From contig JAFYMQ010000075.1 of assembly GCA_017556565.1 (NCBI GenBank), positions 1 to 6,472 of the forward strand: a DNA stretch of 6,472 nucleotides, in the 5' to 3' direction. The translations under genes were made by a program, and so were the position numbers. Below, one piece after another: positions 1 to 6,053 of this stretch. The notes under the pieces were generated by a model. The model saw nothing but the letters and a program-made list of their open reading frames with translations. It did not search any database and was not told where the DNA came from. Each line of letters opens with the position of its first letter. Position 1 is the first letter of the stretch. Source of the stretch: Clostridia bacterium. Its GTDB lineage: Bacteria > Bacillota > Clostridia > Oscillospirales > Butyricicoccaceae.

Positions 1-63
1 CGGGTATATGCAAAGCCCGCGCAAAGCTACTGTTGGTATGTTAATTTTCATTCTTTCTGTCAT
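1..63 (-). CDS. lon: Lon protease, N-terminal fragment (cut by window edge)
   Basis: Only the first 21 codons are visible, starting at an ATG on 63-61. The peptide begins MTERMKIN and continues IPTVALRGLCIYP, which matches the first strand of the Lon LAN (substrate-binding) domain, usually of the form LPxxPLRGxVxFP. Lon is a cytoplasmic ATP-dependent serine protease that degrades misfolded and selected regulatory proteins. The start is well supported: a GGGAGGA ribosome binding site at 71-77 lies 7 nt upstream. Its position directly after clpX is typical of Firmicutes, which strengthens the call from so short a fragment. It has its own promoter (91-119) and is separated from clpX by a terminator, so it is probably regulated separately. 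The AAA+ and protease domains lie outside the window, so completeness cannot be judged. Confidence 0.85.
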   Translation of the reverse strand, partial: MTERMKINIPTVALRGLCIYP

Positions 64-76
64 TTCAGAGTCCTCC

Positions 77-116
77 CAATATGTCATTTTATTATATCAA
101 ATGTCAAGACATATTG
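77..116. promoter_or_regulatory. Candidate operator: inverted repeat around the lon promoter
   Basis: A perfect 9-bp inverted repeat, CAATATGTC at 77-85 and GACATATTG at 108-116, brackets the -10 element. A third ATGTC half-site at 101-105 pairs with GACAT at 108-112 to form a compact palindrome with a 2-nt centre, between -35 and -10. The two same-orientation ATGTCA copies (81-86 and 101-106) are 20 bp apart, about two helical turns. One arm would lie upstream of the transcription start, so the repeat is more likely a protein-binding DNA site than an mRNA hairpin. It does not match the CIRCE (HrcA) or CtsR heptad operators. The function is inferred from placement alone. Confidence 0.4.
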
Positions 117-119
117 CAA
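91..119 (-). promoter_or_regulatory. Predicted sigma-A type promoter of lon
   Basis: On the minus strand a perfect -10 TATAAT (96-91) is preceded by a TG dinucleotide (extended -10, TGATATAAT) and lies 17 nt from a -35 TTGCAA (119-114), which matches TTGACA at four of six positions. Transcription would start near 84, giving a leader of about 20 nt that contains the lon ribosome binding site. A closer match to the -35 consensus, TTGACA at 107-102, is only 5 nt from the -10 and cannot be its partner. The call rests on sequence only. Confidence 0.7.
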
Positions 120-185
120 GTATAGATATATGTATAAAGAATTAAATAAATCATAAATAGGTTAATATGCTGATATTGCTCCATA

Positions 186-221
186 CAACAAATAAAGCCA
201 CCCTAAAAAGAGTGGCTTTAT
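186..221 (-). terminator. Intrinsic terminator of the tig-clpP-clpX unit
   Basis: A 10-bp perfect stem, ATAAAGCCAC pairing with GTGGCTTTAT (221-212 with 201-192), encloses a 10-nt loop. In the minus direction it is followed by a U-rich run, TTTATTTGTTG, that begins within the stem. The stem starts 3 nt after the clpX stop codon (227-225). There is no comparable T-run on the plus strand, so it acts in the clpX direction. It should insulate lon from clpX transcription. The AT-rich stretch from here to about 120 shows no gene. Confidence 0.85.
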
Positions 222-224
222 GAC

Positions 225-1502
225 TTATGATAAACGTTTACCTTCGGTAAGCATTCTGGAAACAGTCTTGGGCTGATCAAGTCCCAGTACGCAATCTTTT
301 GTGATCACGACACGTTCAAGAGATCTGTCAGATGCTGCTTCGTACATAATATTAAGCATCATGCTCTCGAGAACCGAACGCAGACCTCTCGCACCTGTTC
401 CGCGCTCAAGAGTCTTTTCGACAATGGCGTCCAGCGCATCCTGCTCAAACTCAAGCTCAACACCATCGATCTCAAACAGACGCTTGTACTGCTTGATGAT
501 AGCGTTTTTGGGCTTGATCAAGATATCCAGTAGTGCATCTCTGTCCAGCTGATCGAGAGACACGATAACAGGCAGTCTGCCTACAAGCTCGGGTATAAGA
601 CCAAACTTGAGAACGTCGTGTGCCTCAGCAAGCTGAAGGATCTTGTCGGTAGTTCTGTCATCCTTGGTCAAAATCTTGGAGCCAAAACCAACAACACTGC
701 TGCCCAGGCGCTTTTCGATAACCTTGTCAAGACCGTCAAAAGCACCGCCGCAGATAAACAGAATGTTGGATGTGTCTATCTGGATAAACTCCTGCTGAGG
801 ATGTTTTCTGCCGCCCTTTGGAGGAACGTTTGCAACAGTGCCCTCAAGAATCTTGAGCAAAGCCTGCTGTACACCCTCACCCGATACGTCGCGGGTAATA
901 GATACGTTCTCGCTCTTTCTGGATATCTTGTCTATCTCATCAATATAGATAATACCCTTCTGCGCCTGCTCAACGTCAAAATCGGCAGCCTGCAGCAAAC
1001 GGAGCAGAATGTTCTCTACGTCCTCACCGACATAACCGGCCTCGGTAAGTGTTGTTGCATCGGCAATGGCAAAAGGCACGTTAAGCGCCTTTGCCAGCGA
1101 CTGTGCAAGATATGTTTTTCCGCAGCCTGTGGGACCTATCATCAGGATATTGCTCTTGCTGAGTTCTACCTGAGAGTCATCCTTGACCGCAGTAATACGT
1201 TTGTAGTGGTTATAAACCGCCACACAGAGGGCGATCTTTGCTTTGTCCTGACCGATAACATACTGATCCAGAACAGCTTTCATCTCATTGGGACGGGGAA
1301 AATCTGCGATAGTCAGACTTTCCGCTTTTGCTGCCTTGGAGCCTTTTGTATGTTTGTTGGGAACTTTGCCTTCCATCAAGTCAAAGCATACGTTTACGCA
1401 CTCGTTACAGATACAAGCATCTTTTCCGATGAAAAGACGCTCAACCTCATCCTGTCTGCGTCCGCAAAAGTTGCAGACAGGATTTCTTGAACTTCCCGCC
1501 AT
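225..1502 (-). CDS. clpX: ATP-dependent Clp protease ATP-binding subunit ClpX
   Basis: This is the AAA+ unfoldase that recognises tagged substrates, unfolds them and feeds them into ClpP in the cytoplasm. At 425 residues it is full length. The N-terminal zinc-binding domain has the four cysteines C10, C13, C32 and C35. Walker A is GPTGCGKT (123-130), pore loop 1 is GYVG (156-159), Walker B is IIYIDEID (184-191), the RKH loop is GGRKHP (230-235), the arginine finger is in the ELVGRLP segment (R309), and sensor 2 is GARGLR (370-375). The ClpP-docking IGF tripeptide is VGF here (271-273), a conservative change. The start has an AAGAGG ribosome binding site inside the 3' end of clpP, with only 2 nt between the clpP stop and the clpX ATG, so the two are co-transcribed and probably co-translated. 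A terminator follows immediately. Confidence 0.98.
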   Translation of the reverse strand: MAGSSRNPVCNFCGRRQDEVERLFIGKDACICNECVNVCFDLMEGKVPNKHTKGSKAAKAESLTIADFPRPNEMKAVLDQYVIGQDKAKIALCVAVYNHYKRITAVKDDSQVELSKSNILMIGPTGCGKTYLAQSLAKALNVPFAIADATTLTEAGYVGEDVENILLRLLQAADFDVEQAQKGIIYIDEIDKISRKSENVSITRDVSGEGVQQALLKILEGTVANVPPKGGRKHPQQEFIQIDTSNILFICGGAFDGLDKVIEKRLGSSVVGFGSKILTKDDRTTDKILQLAEAHDVLKFGLIPELVGRLPVIVSLDQLDRDALLDILIKPKNAIIKQYKRLFEIDGVELEFEQDALDAIVEKTLERGTGARGLRSVLESMMLNIMYEAASDRSLERVVITKDCVLGLDQPKTVSRMLTEGKRLS

Positions 1503-1504
1503 AG

Positions 1505-2086
1505 TTACCTCTTCTCAAAGACCTTGTCAATAAGTCCGTACTCGGCTGCCTGCTGGGCAGTCATAAAGTTGTCGCGATCGGTATCCCTCTCGATAACCTC
1601 GAGGGGCTGACCTGTGCGCTCACTGAGAATACGATTGAGCTTATCTTTTGTGCGGAGGATGTGATCGGCATGGATTTTGATATCGCTTGCCTGACCCTTC
1701 ATTCCGCCGAGAGGCTGATGGATCATAATCTCACTGTTGGGAAGAGCATATCTCTTGCCCTTGGCACCTGCGCTGAGCAGGAATGCTCCCATGCTTGCTG
1801 CCATACCGATGCAGATGGTGCTGACATCGCACTTGATGTACTGCATAGTAACATAAATAGCCATACCTGCGCTTACAGAACCGCCGGGGCTGTTGATATA
1901 AAAACTTATATCTTTGTCGGGATCCTGTGCCTCAAGATAAAGAAGCTGTGCAACAATCAGGCTTGCGGTAGTATCGTTTACCTCATCAGACAGCATAATG
2001 ATTCTGTCGTTGAGCAATCTGGAATAGATATCATAGGATCTCTCTCCGCGGCTGCTCTGTTCAATTACCATTGGGATATAAGGCAT
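1505..2086 (-). CDS. clpP: ATP-dependent Clp protease proteolytic subunit ClpP
   Basis: This is the serine peptidase that forms the tetradecameric barrel of ClpXP. With the start chosen here it has 193 residues, and the catalytic triad falls at S98 (in GMAASMG), H123 (in MIHQPLGG) and D172 (in DTDRDN), the same numbering as the well-studied Firmicutes enzymes. The oligomer-forming and oxyanion segment SPGGSVSAG is intact. An in-frame ATG two codons upstream (2092) would give 195 residues, but the AAAGGAG ribosome binding site (2100-2094) is only 1 nt from that ATG and 7 nt from the one at 2086. The shorter start also restores the usual N-terminus ([10 protein letters not shown]). It follows tig after about 70 nt without a terminator and runs into clpX, so tig-clpP-clpX probably form one transcript. 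Confidence 0.97.
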   Translation of the reverse strand: MPYIPMVIEQSSRGERSYDIYSRLLNDRIIMLSDEVNDTTASLIVAQLLYLEAQDPDKDISFYINSPGGSVSAGMAIYVTMQYIKCDVSTICIGMAASMGAFLLSAGAKGKRYALPNSEIMIHQPLGGMKGQASDIKIHADHILRTKDKLNRILSERTGQPLEVIERDTDRDNFMTAQQAAEYGLIDKVFEKR

Positions 2087-2093
2087 AGTCATA

Positions 2094-2100
2094 CTCCTTT
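2094..2100 (-). promoter_or_regulatory. Ribosome binding site that decides the clpP start
   Basis: AAAGGAG on the minus strand is followed by two in-frame ATG codons. Its spacing is 1 nt to the first (2092-2090) and 7 nt to the second (2086-2084). Only the second is at a workable distance, so the shorter ClpP is preferred. Confidence 0.75.
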
Positions 2101-2155
2101 CGTCAGTAATGATTCTATATCCAATAATGGGAAAATATTGTCAGAAAAAGTCGAA

Positions 2156-3472
2156 TTATTCTTCGTCTTTCTTAGCGGTCTTCTTTGCAGCGGGCTTCTT
2201 AGCTGCCTTTGCGGTGGACTTGACAACTTCCAGAGCCTTCTGAACCAGCATGTCACCCTTCATATCTTCGGCAGCGATGAACTCCTTGATACGTGCAACG
2301 TCCATCTTGTTGCTCTCAGCAAGTGCTGCAAACTCAGCATCAACAGCCTCGTCGGTGATCTCGATGCCCTCAGCCTTTGCAACTGCTTCCAGAGCCAGGC
2401 GAACCTTTACGTTACGCTCAGCCTGAACGCCGAATACCTGACGGAAAGACTCCATGGTCATACCGCTCATCTGCAGGTAGGTGTTCATATCCATGCCCTG
2501 TGCAGCGAGACGGTAGGAGAAATCGTCAACGATCTTATCGGTCTGGGTGTCGATCATGACCTGGGGAACGTCGCACTTGAAGCCTTCGAGCAGCTTGTCG
2601 AGGATCTTCTCTTCGAAATCTGCAGCAGCTCTCTGCTCCTTGCCCTCACGGATGCGAGCCTTGATGCTTGCCTTGTACTCGTCCAGAGTATCAAACTCGG
2701 AAACATCCTTAGCGAACTCATCGTCCAGCTCAGGCTTTACGCTCTCCTTGACAGCTTTGATCAGGCACTTGAAGGTAGCTTCCTTGCCTGCCAGCTCGGT
2801 TGCCTGATAATCTTCGGGGAAAGTAACGATAACGTCGCAAGCCTCGCCTGCGGTCTTACCTACCAGCTGCTCCTCGAAGCCGGGGATGAACATGCCGGAA
2901 CCGATCTTGAGGTCATAGTCCTCAGCCTTGCCGCCGTCGAATGCTACGCCGTCAACATAACCGTCAAAGTCAAAGGTGATGATGTCGCCGTTCTCAACAG
3001 CACGCTCAACAGTAACCTGACGAGCATTGCGCTCTCTTACGCGCTCGATCTCAGCCTCGATCTCCTTCTCGGTTACGCGGACAGTCTGCTTCTCAGCTTC
3101 CAGACCCTTGTACTCACCGATCTCAGCCTCGGGCTTAACGGTTACGATAGCCTTATAAGTAAACTCGCCATCCTTGATATCAAGGTCGGTAACAGCAGGA
3201 CGATCGATAGGAGTAATGCCTGCAGCCTTTACAGCCTCGTAATAGGAATCTTCGCAAGCAAAGTTCATAGCATCTTCGTAAAATACTTCGGGACCATACA
3301 GCTTCTCGATGATCTTACGGGGAGCCTTGCCCTTGCGGAAGCCCTGGATGTTGATCTTGCCAACGTTCATACGGTAAGAACGCTCACAAGCCTTCTCAAA
3401 CTCTTCCTTGCCGACCAGAATGGACAGCTCTACCTGGTTGTTTTCTTTCTTTTCTGCGCTGATTAACTTCAC
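2156..3472 (-). CDS. tig: Trigger factor, ribosome-associated chaperone and prolyl isomerase
   Basis: Trigger factor binds at the ribosomal exit tunnel and shields nascent chains; it also carries FKBP-type peptidyl-prolyl isomerase activity. The 438 residues show all three domains. The N-terminal ribosome-binding domain (about 1-115) has the signature GFRKGKAP (44-51). The FKBP domain (about 160-243) includes GDIITFDFDGYVDG and GSGMFIPGFE. The C-terminal helical chaperone domain (about 250-415) follows. The last 20 residues form a charged tail rich in Lys and Ala (7 Lys, ending KKDEE), probably disordered. The start is a GTG (3472-3470) with AAGGGGG (3487-3481) 8 nt upstream. After codon 3 (TTA) the gene contains no TTA, CTA or TCA codon, because the codon-aligned opposite strand is fully open; this fits a highly expressed gene. 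It lies upstream of clpP-clpX, as is common in bacteria. Confidence 0.97.
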   Translation of the reverse strand: MKLISAEKKENNQVELSILVGKEEFEKACERSYRMNVGKINIQGFRKGKAPRKIIEKLYGPEVFYEDAMNFACEDSYYEAVKAAGITPIDRPAVTDLDIKDGEFTYKAIVTVKPEAEIGEYKGLEAEKQTVRVTEKEIEAEIERVRERNARQVTVERAVENGDIITFDFDGYVDGVAFDGGKAEDYDLKIGSGMFIPGFEEQLVGKTAGEACDVIVTFPEDYQATELAGKEATFKCLIKAVKESVKPELDDEFAKDVSEFDTLDEYKASIKARIREGKEQRAAADFEEKILDKLLEGFKCDVPQVMIDTQTDKIVDDFSYRLAAQGMDMNTYLQMSGMTMESFRQVFGVQAERNVKVRLALEAVAKAEGIEITDEAVDAEFAALAESNKMDVARIKEFIAAEDMKGDMLVQKALEVVKSTAKAAKKPAAKKTAKKDEE

Positions 3473-3493
3473 AAATGTTTCCCCCTTGAGGTT

Positions 3494-3523
3494 TTTATAT
3501 ATTTTTTAATATTATTCTGACAA
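3494..3523 (-). promoter_or_regulatory. Weak candidate promoter for tig-clpP-clpX
   Basis: On the minus strand TTGTCA (3523-3518, five of six to TTGACA) overlaps the last codons of the upstream phosphoesterase gene. It is followed after 18 nt by TATAAA (3499-3494, five of six to TATAAT). Transcription would start close to the ribosome binding site, leaving a very short leader, which weakens the call. The AT-rich stretch allows other -10 registers, for example TATATA at 3501-3496 with a 16-nt spacer. No terminator hairpin is visible in this gap, so read-through from upstream is also possible. Confidence 0.35.
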
Positions 3524-4219
3524 TTTTAGCGGAACAAAATCCAATGCATCCGCAGATACAATAGAATAGTCAATTCCACCTCGCATTCCTCTGAATGCAT
3601 TTCTTATGCTCTCTCCGTGCAGATGGCCGTAACAGCAGCGCTTTACACCAAACTCTTTCATAACGTCGGTAAAGGCGCTGATCTCAAAATCACGGCAAAC
3701 AGGCGGATAATGCAAAAAACAAATTATCTCTTTGTCTTCTGCCTGCGAAAAAGCCGACTGAAGCGACTGTCTGAGGCGGATAACCTCGCGCTTGAAAATC
3801 TTGTCCTCTTCGCTTGATGCATTATTACTATCATACATCCATCCACGTGTTCCGCACAAGAGTATTTTTGAATTATATTCAAAAAAATTATTATGCAAAA
3901 AGTCAATCGTGGTTATATTGTTGGCAGCAAAGAACTTTTTCATCTTTGCAACAGTATCCCACCAATAATCATGATTGCCTTTTAACAGCAATTTTCTGCC
4001 CGGGAAGCTGTCCAAAAGCTTGAAGTCAGGCAACGTATCGCTCAGACTCATACCCCACGAAAAATCACCGCATATCACAAGAGTGTCATCCTGCTGCATG
4101 CATTCTCCAATGGAGGCTATAAGCTTTTTGTCATATCCCAGCCATCTTCCGCCAAAAACATCCATAGGTTTGTCTCTGTCGGACGAAAAATGGGTATCTC
4201 CAATTACATATAAAGCCAT
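3512..4219 (-). CDS. Calcineurin-like metallophosphoesterase (COG1768-like), substrate unknown
   Basis: This 235-residue protein has the complete set of dimetal phosphoesterase motifs: GDTH (D8, H10), GDFSW (D52), GNHD (N82, H83), FLHYPP (H170) and GHLHG (H199, H201). The N-terminal VIGDTHFSSDRDKPMDVFG resembles the predicted phosphohydrolases of COG1768; that family assignment is from memory of the motif. There is no signal peptide or membrane segment, so it is probably cytoplasmic. Substrates in this superfamily range from nucleotides to phosphoproteins and nucleic acids, and nothing here decides between them. Only 3 nt separate it from the yraN stop, and GGGTGAT just upstream of the ATG can act as the ribosome binding site, so it is the last gene of the lepB-side unit. 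It is visibly more AT-rich than tig and clpP, particularly in its middle third. Confidence 0.88.
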   Translation of the reverse strand: MALYVIGDTHFSSDRDKPMDVFGGRWLGYDKKLIASIGECMQQDDTLVICGDFSWGMSLSDTLPDFKLLDSFPGRKLLLKGNHDYWWDTVAKMKKFFAANNITTIDFLHNNFFEYNSKILLCGTRGWMYDSNNASSEEDKIFKREVIRLRQSLQSAFSQAEDKEIICFLHYPPVCRDFEISAFTDVMKEFGVKRCCYGHLHGESIRNAFRGMRGGIDYSIVSADALDFVPLKLSE

Positions 4220-4222
4220 AAA

Positions 4223-4567
4223 TCACCCGCCGAAGGCATTCTCTATATGATTTATCTCCCCGAGATCGGTATAAATCTCTACAATATCAAATCTTGGCTG
4301 CAAGTCACACTTGTTGAGCTGCAGCCAATGCTGCGCGGTTTTGATGATCTTTTGCTGTTTTGTATATGTCACAGCCTCAAAAGCCTCGCTGAAGTCTTTG
4401 TTTTTGCGAAGTTTTACCTCTACAAATACGATAACCTTCCTGTGCCTGAAAATCAGATCAATTTCACCGAATCTGCTGCGGAATCTTGCATCAACAAGTT
4501 TATAACGTTTTCTTTTGAGATAGTGAGCGGCGTATATCTCGCCGTCATATCCCGTTGCGTTTTTCAC
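4223..4567 (-). CDS. yraN: YraN family (UPF0102) predicted nuclease-fold protein
   Basis: The 114-residue protein has the family pattern in order: GEIYAAHYL near the N-terminus (from residue 9), RFRSRFGEIDLIF (28-40, with D37), VFVEVKLRK (47-55, with E50 and K52) and RFDIVEIY near the end. The spaced E, D and E-x-K residues match the PD-(D/E)XK nuclease-like core described for UPF0102; activity and physiological role remain unsettled. Length is normal. The only conventional start is a GTG (4567-4565) with no good ribosome binding site nearby. The strong purine-rich sequence sits 26 or more nt upstream, at the end of rnhB. The rnhB-yraN order is conserved in many Firmicutes. The gap to rnhB is 23 nt and to the phosphoesterase 3 nt, indicating an operon. 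Confidence 0.9.
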   Translation of the reverse strand: MKNATGYDGEIYAAHYLKRKRYKLVDARFRSRFGEIDLIFRHRKVIVFVEVKLRKNKDFSEAFEAVTYTKQQKIIKTAQHWLQLNKCDLQPRFDIVEIYTDLGEINHIENAFGG

Positions 4568-4590
4568 GTTCTTTGGAGAGTATCTGATAG

Positions 4591-5193
4591 TTACCTCTCC
4601 CCTCCGCAGATATTCTTGAGAAATGTCTTTCTGTGTATTTTACACGGACCGTGAAGCTTGATTGCTTCAACATGCACTTTCGTGCCGTATCCCTTATGTT
4701 TTTCGAACATATATTGAGGATATTCCTGAGCCATTTTGAGCATAAAACGGTCACGGCTTACTTTTGCAAGAATTGATGCAGCCGCAATAGATGCAGACTT
4801 TCCGTCGCCACCTATAACGCACAATGTCTCAACCCCTGCATTTGGATCACGATTGCCGTCTACAAGCAAAAAATCAGGTTTGATTTCAAGAGACGCAACA
4901 GCCTGACGCATAGCAAGCATTCTTGCATTGAGGATATTGATATCGTCAATAACAGTTTCGGACACGTCAACTATCGCATAAGCCTGCGCTTTTTCAACTA
5001 TCTCATCAAAGAGCTTTTCACGCTTCTTTTCGGACAGTTTTTTAGAATCGTTGAGCCCCTCTATAACAGTATCCTTGCCCAATATCACGGCTGCGGCATA
5101 AACAGGGCCCGCAAGAGGACCTGCACCCGCTTCGTCTGTACCGCATACAAACTCATAGCCCTTGGCGTAAAGCTCGTTCTCAAAAGAATACAT
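4591..5193 (-). CDS. rnhB: Ribonuclease HII
   Basis: RNase HII cuts RNA in RNA-DNA hybrids and starts removal of ribonucleotides misincorporated in DNA. The 200-residue protein is full length and keeps the four acidic metal ligands: D20 and E21 (in GTDEAG), D112 (in LLVDGNRD) and D130 (in GGDGKS). It also has SIAAASILAKVSRDR and the HKGYGT segment with the conserved tyrosine (Y169). The usual DEAGRGPLAGP motif reads DEAGAGPLAGP: the arginine of the GRG junction-recognition motif is alanine (codon 5124-5122, GCA). The family call is not in doubt, but junction specificity may be altered. The start ATG lies 5 nt after the rbgA stop with only a poor ribosome binding site, so translation is probably coupled to rbgA. 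Its own 3' end carries the purine-rich sequence in front of yraN. Confidence 0.97.
   Translation of the reverse strand: MYSFENELYAKGYEFVCGTDEAGAGPLAGPVYAAAVILGKDTVIEGLNDSKKLSEKKREKLFDEIVEKAQAYAIVDVSETVIDDINILNARMLAMRQAVASLEIKPDFLLVDGNRDPNAGVETLCVIGGDGKSASIAAASILAKVSRDRFMLKMAQEYPQYMFEKHKGYGTKVHVEAIKLHGPCKIHRKTFLKNICGGER
4594..4605 (-). promoter_or_regulatory. Strong Shine-Dalgarno-like sequence misplaced for the yraN GTG
   Basis: GGAGGGGAGAGG spans the last codons of rnhB on the minus strand, just before its TAA. It is too far from the annotated yraN GTG at 4567 (about 26 nt). An in-frame ATC follows at 4588-4586, at ordinary spacing. It may serve yraN through an unusual start, or may help ribosomes stay on the mRNA for reinitiation; it may also simply encode the Gly-Gly-Glu-Arg end of RnhB. 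Confidence 0.35.
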
Positions 5194-5198
5194 AATTA

Positions 5199-6053
5199 TC
5201 AGCGTCCGGTCGGAGATTCGAGAGTTATTCTGCCAAGCTTGCCGCTTCTGAACTCGGTCAGCAGCATCTTAGACGCACGTTCGGTATCAGGCTCGTTGCC
5301 TCTGAGCACCATAGCTCTGGAAAAAGCTATTTTCTGCAGCAGATCATAGTCACTTTCTTCTTCCGAAACTGTAATGTTAAACCGCTTTACAAGCAGCTCT
5401 TTATAAGAGTTTCTGAGCACATTGATAAGTCTGCAAGCAAGATCCTCCAGATCGAGTATCTCATCGCGTATAGTGCCGGTAAAAGCCAGATTATAGCCTA
5501 TCTCGTCACTCTCGATTTTGGGCCAAAGCAGGCCGGGTGTGTCCATAAAATCGAAAGCGCCGGGCAGAGAATACCACTGATTGCCTCTTGTAACACCGGG
5601 CTTGTTGGCTGCAACCGCAGCTTTCTTGCCAAGCAGTCTGTTGATAAAAGACGATTTACCAACGTTGGGAATACCGACTATCATCAGACGCATCATTTTG
5701 CCTACCTGACCTTTTGCCTCGTTGCGGGCAATCAGCTCGGCGCAGCATTTCTTGACAGCGTTTTCAAAAGCCTTGCCGAATCCACCCTTCTCACTGTCGG
5801 TAGCGATAACGGTAAATCCGCGCTTTTGATAATATTCTTCCCATTTTGCGGTCATTGCAGGATCGGCCTGGTCGGCACGATTGAGCACTATAATGCGCCT
5901 CTTATCCCTGCAAAGCTTGTCCAGCTCAGGATTTCTGGATGCGCGAGGTATACGAGCATCAAGTATCTCACATACCGCATCAATATTTTTAAGATCGCCT
6001 GCCATAAGCCTGCGACTTTTTGCCATATGACCGGGGTACCAGTTAATACTCAT
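5199..6053 (-). CDS. rbgA: Ribosome biogenesis GTPase RbgA (YlqF)
   Basis: RbgA is a circularly permuted GTPase needed for late maturation of the 50S subunit in Firmicutes. At 284 residues it matches the family. It begins with the characteristic WYPGHMAKSRR (5-15). The permuted order is visible: G4 NRAD (58-61), G5 near ATDS (84-87), G1 GIPNVGKSS (127-135), G2 around PGVTRG (152-157, T155) and G3 DTPG (171-174). A C-terminal helical domain of about 100 residues follows. G4 has Arg in place of the usual Lys of NKxD. The ATG overlaps the lepB stop as ATGA (6053-6050), and GGAG at 6064-6061 lies 7 nt upstream, so translation is coupled to lepB but also has its own site. The lepB-rbgA-rnhB order is standard for Firmicutes. 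Confidence 0.97.
   Translation of the reverse strand: MSINWYPGHMAKSRRLMAGDLKNIDAVCEILDARIPRASRNPELDKLCRDKRRIIVLNRADQADPAMTAKWEEYYQKRGFTVIATDSEKGGFGKAFENAVKKCCAELIARNEAKGQVGKMMRLMIVGIPNVGKSSFINRLLGKKAAVAANKPGVTRGNQWYSLPGAFDFMDTPGLLWPKIESDEIGYNLAFTGTIRDEILDLEDLACRLINVLRNSYKELLVKRFNITVSEEESDYDLLQKIAFSRAMVLRGNEPDTERASKMLLTEFRSGKLGRITLESPTGR

Noticed and set aside
102..107. Consensus-perfect TTGACA on the minus strand upstream of lon, as a -35 element
   Set aside because: It is only 5 nt from TATAAT. A partner -10 at 17-18 nt would overlap the ribosome binding site of lon. TTGCAA at 119-114 has the correct 17-nt spacing.
618..1490. A 290-codon open frame on the plus strand within clpX
   Set aside because: It is codon-aligned antisense to a complete ClpX with every family motif; no domain or family resemblance is visible in the translation.
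2101..2155. A separate clpP promoter or a tig terminator in the tig-clpP gap
   Set aside because: CTGACA is present on the minus strand near 2137-2142, but the hexamer at 17 nt is GATATA (three of six) and better -10 matches are 19-21 nt away. No stem with a T-run is visible.
1661..3466. A 601-codon open frame on the plus strand across tig and the start of clpP
   Set aside because: It is exactly codon-aligned with the sense genes, has no recognisable domain, and is explained by absence of TTA, CTA and TCA codons in tig and clpP.
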